DNA from: Bacteroidales bacterium | GTDB lineage: Bacteria; Bacteroidota; Bacteroidia; Bacteroidales; UBA10428 | Length of the DNA: 9,364 nucleotides | Reading direction: 5' to 3' | NCBI GenBank assembly: GCA_003508755.1 | Contig: DNTK01000561.1 | Location: 1-9,364, forward strand | In this document: one piece after another, positions 5,156 to 9,364 of the stretch | Position numbering within the stretch: position 1 is the stretch's first letter | Layout of the letters: each line of letters opens with the position of its first letter | The notes under the pieces: model-generated | What the model saw: only the letters and a program-made list of their open reading frames with translations | The model's database searches: none | Told to the model about the DNA's origin: nothing | Position numbers and translations under genes: made by a program

Positions 5156-7890
5156 TGTTTTACCAGCTTTTCTGTAATTCTTCCACTCTTGGTATTTATG
5201 ACCAGCAAATAGCTTCCCGGTGTCCAATTGCTTGTATTCAACTCAATTGATTCATCGGCAGTATAGGGGTATTGCTCTTCATACACCAAGCTCCCCTTCA
5301 TATTGTAGATTTTTATAGCATTAACCTTCACAGAAACACCTGGGTCAATAACAAGATAAGAAGAAAAAGGATTGGGGAACAGCGAAATTTCTTTTGAGGG
5401 ATCAGAATTATCGGGCTGCTTCACCGAGAGCCCGGGTAAAACAGTTGTAAACATGCCTCGTCCGTGTGAGGCTACTAACATGGTGTTATCGGCACTTCGA
5501 ACCCGCAACATATCCACCCTCACATTCGGAAAGTTTGATAGTTTTATCCAGGTCGGAATCGACTCAGAAATGTCTTCACACAACCAAATACCCAGTTCTG
5601 TAGCCAGGTAAACTTCTTCAGGTGAAGAAGGGTTCAATAAAGCCCATCGCACAGGAATATCGGGCAGGTTGCCCTCTTTCTTAAGCCAGTTTTGTCCTCC
5701 ATCGATAGTATACCATATCGATTCAACTCCATAGTTCGAAAAGGTTACCAGTATCTCTTTAGCAGTTTTACCTGCGACAATGCAGGAAATATTGGCCATG
5801 GGGAAATCCGGACTACCAATCTCGCTTACGGTAAAATCATTTTCGGCATCTTCAATCTTAAAAAGTCTTCCTGATTCTGTTCCCACTAATACATCGCTCA
5901 CCGCAGCAGGTATAAATCTAACTGCCGAAAATGCTGCCGTTGTGCCAGTGTATAGGGGCATCAATTCCACTGCCCTGGTTGCTTCGTCAATCACATTTTT
6001 TATTCTTAACAGGTTGTCGGCATATCCTCCATTGTATGTAGCCGCATTACCAATAAGGGTATTGGTAGTTGAATTATAATCGGCTGCACTGATAAAATTA
6101 CCGGTACCGTAGGTTCCTGTGATGGCATCGTAAAGACCATACCTGCCATTACTCTGCCTGTTCACAAAATATGAGTTCTCATAATAGGAACTTATGAGAA
6201 TTTCAGGTGAATCCTCATCGAAAAAACAAAACGCACCATCGCCACCACTTAGCATATCCGAATGAATGTTCAGTGGATTATTATAATAAACCATGGTGCC
6301 ATTATCCTGTGCTCCTGCAACATAATAGGTACTTCCGATTTCAGGATGGATAGCAGCAGTGTAAAACTGAAGCGAATTAAATCCGTTATTTATTTGGGTG
6401 AAAAGCGGTGTAGCCTGGGAGGCGGAATACGTTCTAAAAACTCCTCCATCGGTAGTGAAAAGCGCGGTATCGGAAGAACCTGGTTTAAAAATCATTTGAT
6501 GGTGGTCGGCATGAATATAGGTCGATTCTTCTTGGTTTGTTCCCGGACCAAAAGCCCTCCAGTCGGAAAGTGTCTCCCATGAAGAGCCGCCATTGGTGCT
6601 GCGGTTTAAATTCAATCCGCCAATGAATATTTGATTCTCATTGGTTGGCGATACCGTTATGTTTAATGCATGCCAAGCCAGGTACGACCACCTTGAATCG
6701 AGACCTGTATTCTCCATCTCTGTCCAGCTTAATCCTCTATTGCTGGATTTAATAAGGTGCTTACCATAATAATAAATAAACCCGTCTTCGGATATGCCAC
6801 CGGCACTTACCACAGCATAAACAGCATTGCTGTCTGCCTCGGTACTCGCTAATACAACTCTGCCTGGAATCGATTCCGTTGGAATCCCTGAGTTTTCAAT
6901 TCTGTCTTTATATTCTTCAAAAACTGTCCAGTCCTTTCCATTGTCGGACCATAAGATTGTTCCTCCTCCTAATTCCTGAACATTTCGGTAGGTACCCACA
7001 TATATTCGTCCATTGGGCCCCAATTCAATATCAGCTGGCGAGTAAGGCATGCTTGCTCCTGCAATGTTTGGAAGCACCTGTTTCCAGCTGCTGCCTCCGT
7101 CTTCGGAGCGGTAAAGTCCATCAGAAGGTTGCGAAAGGTGAGCTTTCCCTTTGTAGTTTCCCGAAACAACTCCTGCATATATAACACTCTTTCCTTCCTC
7201 TTCACGAATTATTAGATCGGTAACATATTGAAATGCCGAGGTTGATGGCAGTAATTCCCAGGATGTTCCAGCATCGGAAGATTTAAAAATGCCAACACCT
7301 TTTCCTGATGATTCTCGATACATAAACACGGCCGTTTGTGCTTCGCCTGTGCCGGCATAAAAGACTTCAGGATTTTTCGGATCGGCAACCAGACTGCTAA
7401 CAGAAAGGTTTTCCCAGAAATCGCTCACAGGTTGCCACGAAGAATCGGTATTGTATACATCATTATTTAGCCAGAGACCTCCGGTTACTGCGCCGGCCCA
7501 TACCTTCCTCCAATGCAGGCTGTCATTTGGGTCGAACATGACCGTCCTGACGCGGCCACCCATATTAGAAGGTACTTCCTGCCATTCAAGTTCAGTGCTT
7601 TTAAATACCTTTCCTGACTTTACACGTTCATAAGCCGAAAACAATCGTTCGTGAGGTACGGTTTTTTCCTGGGGATCCCTGATTCTGAGGTAATTTTGAA
7701 AATCTGCCATCTGCGGGTTATCGAATCGTGGCTCACCTTGTTCAGAGGAATATCCTGAGACAGCAAGTGCATATTCCTTTTCCAAATATTTTTCATAGCG
7801 ATTTCTTTTATCAGGAAGCCTGACCAGCATCATAGTTATCATTGCTGCACCAGTAAGTATAAAGACTATTGCTTTTGAAAACCTCATCAT
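5152..7890 (-). CDS. Secreted Asp-box (BNR/sortilin-like) repeat protein with T9SS C-terminal sorting domain (912 aa)
   Basis: This is a large exported protein, probably a surface or extracellular beta-propeller. An N-terminal hydrophobic segment (residues 7-23) follows MMRFSK and serves as signal peptide or anchor. Asp-box motifs (S/T-x-D/N-x-G-x-x-W) occur at about residues 204-211 (SSDAGTSW), 262-269 (SEDGGSSW), 315-321 (SDNGKDW, one residue short), 382-389 (SSNRGLSW), 431-438 (STNGGSSW) and 728-735 (TIDGGQNW), with degenerate copies such as TTDGGVFRT near 479. SHGRGMF near 808 is typical of the last blade in such proteins. Residues about 836-912 form a type A T9SS sorting domain: SLFPNPF, then IKIYNMKG, WTPGSYLLVI, and a basic end ITEKLVKQ. 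Known relatives include VPS10/sortilin-like and sialidase-type propellers, but no sialidase catalytic set is evident, so a binding or structural role is as likely as an enzymatic one. It is the first gene of a likely operon with the downstream cysteine hydrolase. Either of two adjacent ATGs (7890, 7887) could start it. Confidence 0.93.
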   Translation of the reverse strand: MMRFSKAIVFILTGAAMITMMLVRLPDKRNRYEKYLEKEYALAVSGYSSEQGEPRFDNPQMADFQNYLRIRDPQEKTVPHERLFSAYERVKSGKVFKSTELEWQEVPSNMGGRVRTVMFDPNDSLHWRKVWAGAVTGGLWLNNDVYNTDSSWQPVSDFWENLSVSSLVADPKNPEVFYAGTGEAQTAVFMYRESSGKGVGIFKSSDAGTSWELLPSTSAFQYVTDLIIREEEGKSVIYAGVVSGNYKGKAHLSQPSDGLYRSEDGGSSWKQVLPNIAGASMPYSPADIELGPNGRIYVGTYRNVQELGGGTILWSDNGKDWTVFEEYKDRIENSGIPTESIPGRVVLASTEADSNAVYAVVSAGGISEDGFIYYYGKHLIKSSNRGLSWTEMENTGLDSRWSYLAWHALNITVSPTNENQIFIGGLNLNRSTNGGSSWETLSDWRAFGPGTNQEESTYIHADHHQMIFKPGSSDTALFTTDGGVFRTYSASQATPLFTQINNGFNSLQFYTAAIHPEIGSTYYVAGAQDNGTMVYYNNPLNIHSDMLSGGDGAFCFFDEDSPEILISSYYENSYFVNRQSNGRYGLYDAITGTYGTGNFISAADYNSTTNTLIGNAATYNGGYADNLLRIKNVIDEATRAVELMPLYTGTTAAFSAVRFIPAAVSDVLVGTESGRLFKIEDAENDFTVSEIGSPDFPMANISCIVAGKTAKEILVTFSNYGVESIWYTIDGGQNWLKKEGNLPDIPVRWALLNPSSPEEVYLATELGIWLCEDISESIPTWIKLSNFPNVRVDMLRVRSADNTMLVASHGRGMFTTVLPGLSVKQPDNSDPSKEISLFPNPFSSYLVIDPGVSVKVNAIKIYNMKGSLVYEEQYPYTADESIELNTSNWTPGSYLLVINTKSGRITEKLVKQ

Positions 7891-7991
7891 TATCTAAAAG
7901 AAATAAATGCTAAACCATTTTACGGATTCTTTGCATTCCATAAAATTAGCGAATTAATATCTAAAATTCTTCATATTTACCTCGATTCAAT

Positions 7992-8054
7992 CTATAAATA
8001 CCGCTGCATAAATCCCAAGATGTTGGTATTGTAGAAAGAAATTACTATAAATAC
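7992..8054 (+). repeat. 10-bp direct repeat CTATAAATAC upstream of feoAB
   Basis: CTATAAATAC occurs exactly at 7992-8001 and again at 8045-8054, 53 nt apart start to start, which is close to five helical turns. The second copy overlaps the predicted -7 element of the feoAB promoter. This could be a pair of operator sites, or chance repetition in an AT-rich stretch. No known regulator motif is recognised. Confidence 0.4.
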
Positions 8055-8059
8055 ATTTG
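8029..8059 (+). promoter_or_regulatory. Bacteroidota-type promoter for feoAB
   Basis: TTG at 8029-8031 is followed after 20 nt by TACATTTG at 8052-8059, a full match to the TTG-N(17-23)-TAnnTTTG promoter of the phylum. Transcription would start near 8064-8067, about 25 nt before the ATG at 8090. There is no strong Shine-Dalgarno sequence, which is usual in Bacteroidota. Confidence 0.65.
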
Positions 8060-8089
8060 AGCTAAATTGGGGGTGTTTCGAAAAGAACA

Positions 8090-9364
8090 ATGATAGATCG
8101 TTTACAAATAGAAAAACTATCGGAACTAAGTACCGGAAGCGAGGGAGTAATTGTTAAAATTAAAGGGCATGGCGCTTTTCGTAAGCGAATTACCGAAATG
8201 GGATTTGTGAAGGGGAAACTGGTAAAGGTGATTAAAAACGCGCCTTTAAAAGATCCGGTAGAGTATGAAGTAATGGGATACAATGTTTCACTGAGAAGAA
8301 GTGAAGCAAATTTGCTGGAAGTTATACCCATTGAGTATGCCGGTAAGTTCAACAATAGATCATTTCTCGGTACAATTGATAACGAAAAGGTAAAAGGTAC
8401 AATCAGAGAAAAAAGTCAAACAATTAATGTGGCATATGTTGGTAATCCCAATTCCGGCAAAACAACCCTGTTCAACTATGCTTCGGGCTCAAAGGAAAGA
8501 GTAGGAAACTACAGCGGAGTTACTATTGAGGCAAAAGAGGCAAAATTTAAACAAAAGGGATATACCTTTCTGATATCAGATTTACCAGGCACCTATTCCA
8601 TTACAGAATATACTCCTGAGGAACTTTATGTTCGAAAGCACATATTTGATAACAAACCTGATGTGGTAGTAAACGTGATAGATTCAACGAATCTGGAAAG
8701 AAACTTGTTCTTAACCACACAGCTCATCGATATGAACATAAAAGTAGTCATTGCACTGAATATGTATGATGAGCTACTAAAACGTGACAATAAACTTGAT
8801 TACGAGGCCCTCGGAAAGATGCTGGGGATCCCCATAGTACCTACAGTTGCGGCAAAAGGTAAGGGCATTAACACATTGCTGGAAAAAATTATTGATGTGT
8901 ATGAAGATCGAGATCCTGTGGTAAGGCATATCCATATTAATTATGGTGAAGATATCGAACATGCTATCAGGCGTATTCAAGAACAAATAAAAAAAACACC
9001 GGCTGTTACCGACCAGTTTTCGTCGCGCTACCTGGCAATAAAACTGCTTGAGAACGACATAGCTTCAAGAAACAGGCTCAACAATAGTTCCAACAAGGAG
9101 GAAATAATTGAAACGGCTGAAAAATATATTCATCGCCTGGAAAAAGAGTATAACGAAAAATCGGAAACCATCATTGCAGATGCAAAATATGGATTCATTG
9201 CCGGGGCATTGAAAGAAACTTTGACATCCGGTGTTACACAACGCAGAAAAAAATCACAGCAAATCGATAAGTACCTTACGCATAAAATCTTTGGTTTTCC
9301 CATTTTTATTTTCTTTATGTGGTTGATGTTTCAGTCTACTTTTACCCTGGGTGGTTACCCTATG
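8090..9364 (+). CDS. feoB: FeoA-FeoB fusion, ferrous iron transporter, 3'-truncated by the window edge
   Basis: FeoB is the inner-membrane Fe(II) uptake protein with a cytoplasmic G domain; FeoA is a small SH3-like partner, here fused to its N-terminus. The first 425 codons are visible with no stop. Residues about 5-80 are the FeoA domain (GHGAFRKRITEMGF, then APLKDPVEYEVMGYNVSLRR). After a linker, the G domain shows G1 GNPNSGKTT (118-126), G2 VGNYSGVTIE (138-147), G3 DLPGTYS (164-170), G4 NMYD (224-227) and a G5-like VAAKGKG (253-259). A charged helical region, the likely nucleotide-dissociation-inhibitor domain, runs to about 395, and the first membrane segment begins at FGFPIFIFFMWLMF (401-414). 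The rest of the membrane domain (roughly 400 more residues in the family) lies beyond the window. The ATG at 8090 fits both the promoter and the FeoA domain start. The gene is divergent from the secreted Asp-box protein. FeoAB fusions are known in Bacteroides and relatives. The assignment is secure. Confidence 0.97.
   Translation, partial: MIDRLQIEKLSELSTGSEGVIVKIKGHGAFRKRITEMGFVKGKLVKVIKNAPLKDPVEYEVMGYNVSLRRSEANLLEVIPIEYAGKFNNRSFLGTIDNEKVKGTIREKSQTINVAYVGNPNSGKTTLFNYASGSKERVGNYSGVTIEAKEAKFKQKGYTFLISDLPGTYSITEYTPEELYVRKHIFDNKPDVVVNVIDSTNLERNLFLTTQLIDMNIKVVIALNMYDELLKRDNKLDYEALGKMLGIPIVPTVAAKGKGINTLLEKIIDVYEDRDPVVRHIHINYGEDIEHAIRRIQEQIKKTPAVTDQFSSRYLAIKLLENDIASRNRLNNSSNKEEIIETAEKYIHRLEKEYNEKSETIIADAKYGFIAGALKETLTSGVTQRRKKSQQIDKYLTHKIFGFPIFIFFMWLMFQSTFTLGGYPM

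Noticed and set aside
5156..5227. Longer N-terminus for the cysteine hydrolase from the ATG at 5227
   Set aside because: The extra 24 residues lie inside the T9SS sorting domain coding sequence, and the fold begins at the ATG at 5155, which overlaps the upstream stop.
5372..7633. Several + strand ORFs of 60-106 codons opposite the secreted protein
   Set aside because: They are antisense to a clearly real gene, have no recognisable products and overlap one another; they are frame shadows.
7882..7896. GATAATGAT-like stretch on the minus strand resembling half a Fur box
   Set aside because: It is formed mainly by the two adjacent start codons of the secreted protein and has no inverted second half.
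8062..8986. Minus-strand ORFs opposite feoAB
   Set aside because: They lie across conserved FeoA and G-domain coding sequence on the other strand and have no independent support.

Overview
The window reads as chromosomal DNA of a member of the Bacteroidota. Four things support this. The genes look AT-leaning. There are promoter-like elements of the Bacteroidota form (TTG, about 16-20 nt, then TAnnTTTG). A large secreted protein ends in a type IX secretion (T9SS) C-terminal sorting domain. FeoA is fused to the N-terminus of FeoB, as is common in this phylum. A marine or sediment Bacteroidales/Marinilabiliales-type organism is my guess, but the sequence alone does not fix the genus.

Layout from left to right: (1) positions 1-1862, + strand, the C-terminal three quarters or so of PriA, the replication-restart helicase, cut by the left edge. 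(2) 1965-3158, - strand, an exported protein of about 397 aa that I do not recognise, convergent with priA. (3) 3261-4259, + strand, a stand-alone D-glycero-beta-D-manno-heptose-7-phosphate kinase (HldA/RfaE1 type), divergent from the exported protein and preceded by a good Bacteroidota -7 element. (4) 4260-4585, a 326-nt stretch between convergent genes with short palindromes and no credible gene. (5) 7890-4586, - strand, a probable two-gene operon: a 912-aa secreted protein with Asp-box (BNR/sortilin-like) repeats and a T9SS sorting domain, followed through an ATGA stop/start overlap by a 189-aa isochorismatase-family cysteine hydrolase. (6) 7891-8089, a divergent intergenic region with a promoter for the last gene and a 10-bp direct repeat. 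(7) 8090-9364, + strand, the first 425 codons of a FeoA-FeoB fusion (ferrous iron transporter), cut by the right edge.

The genes do not form one obvious pathway. Housekeeping (priA), envelope sugar synthesis (hldA), ferrous iron uptake (feoAB), a cell-surface or secreted beta-propeller-type protein and a small hydrolase sit side by side, mostly in separate transcription units. I found no mobile element, CRISPR array, tRNA, rRNA or defence system, and no convincing sign of a new multi-gene system. The points most worth a second look are the translational coupling of a T9SS cargo protein to a cytoplasmic hydrolase, the unrecognised exported protein, and the repeat architecture in front of feoAB.
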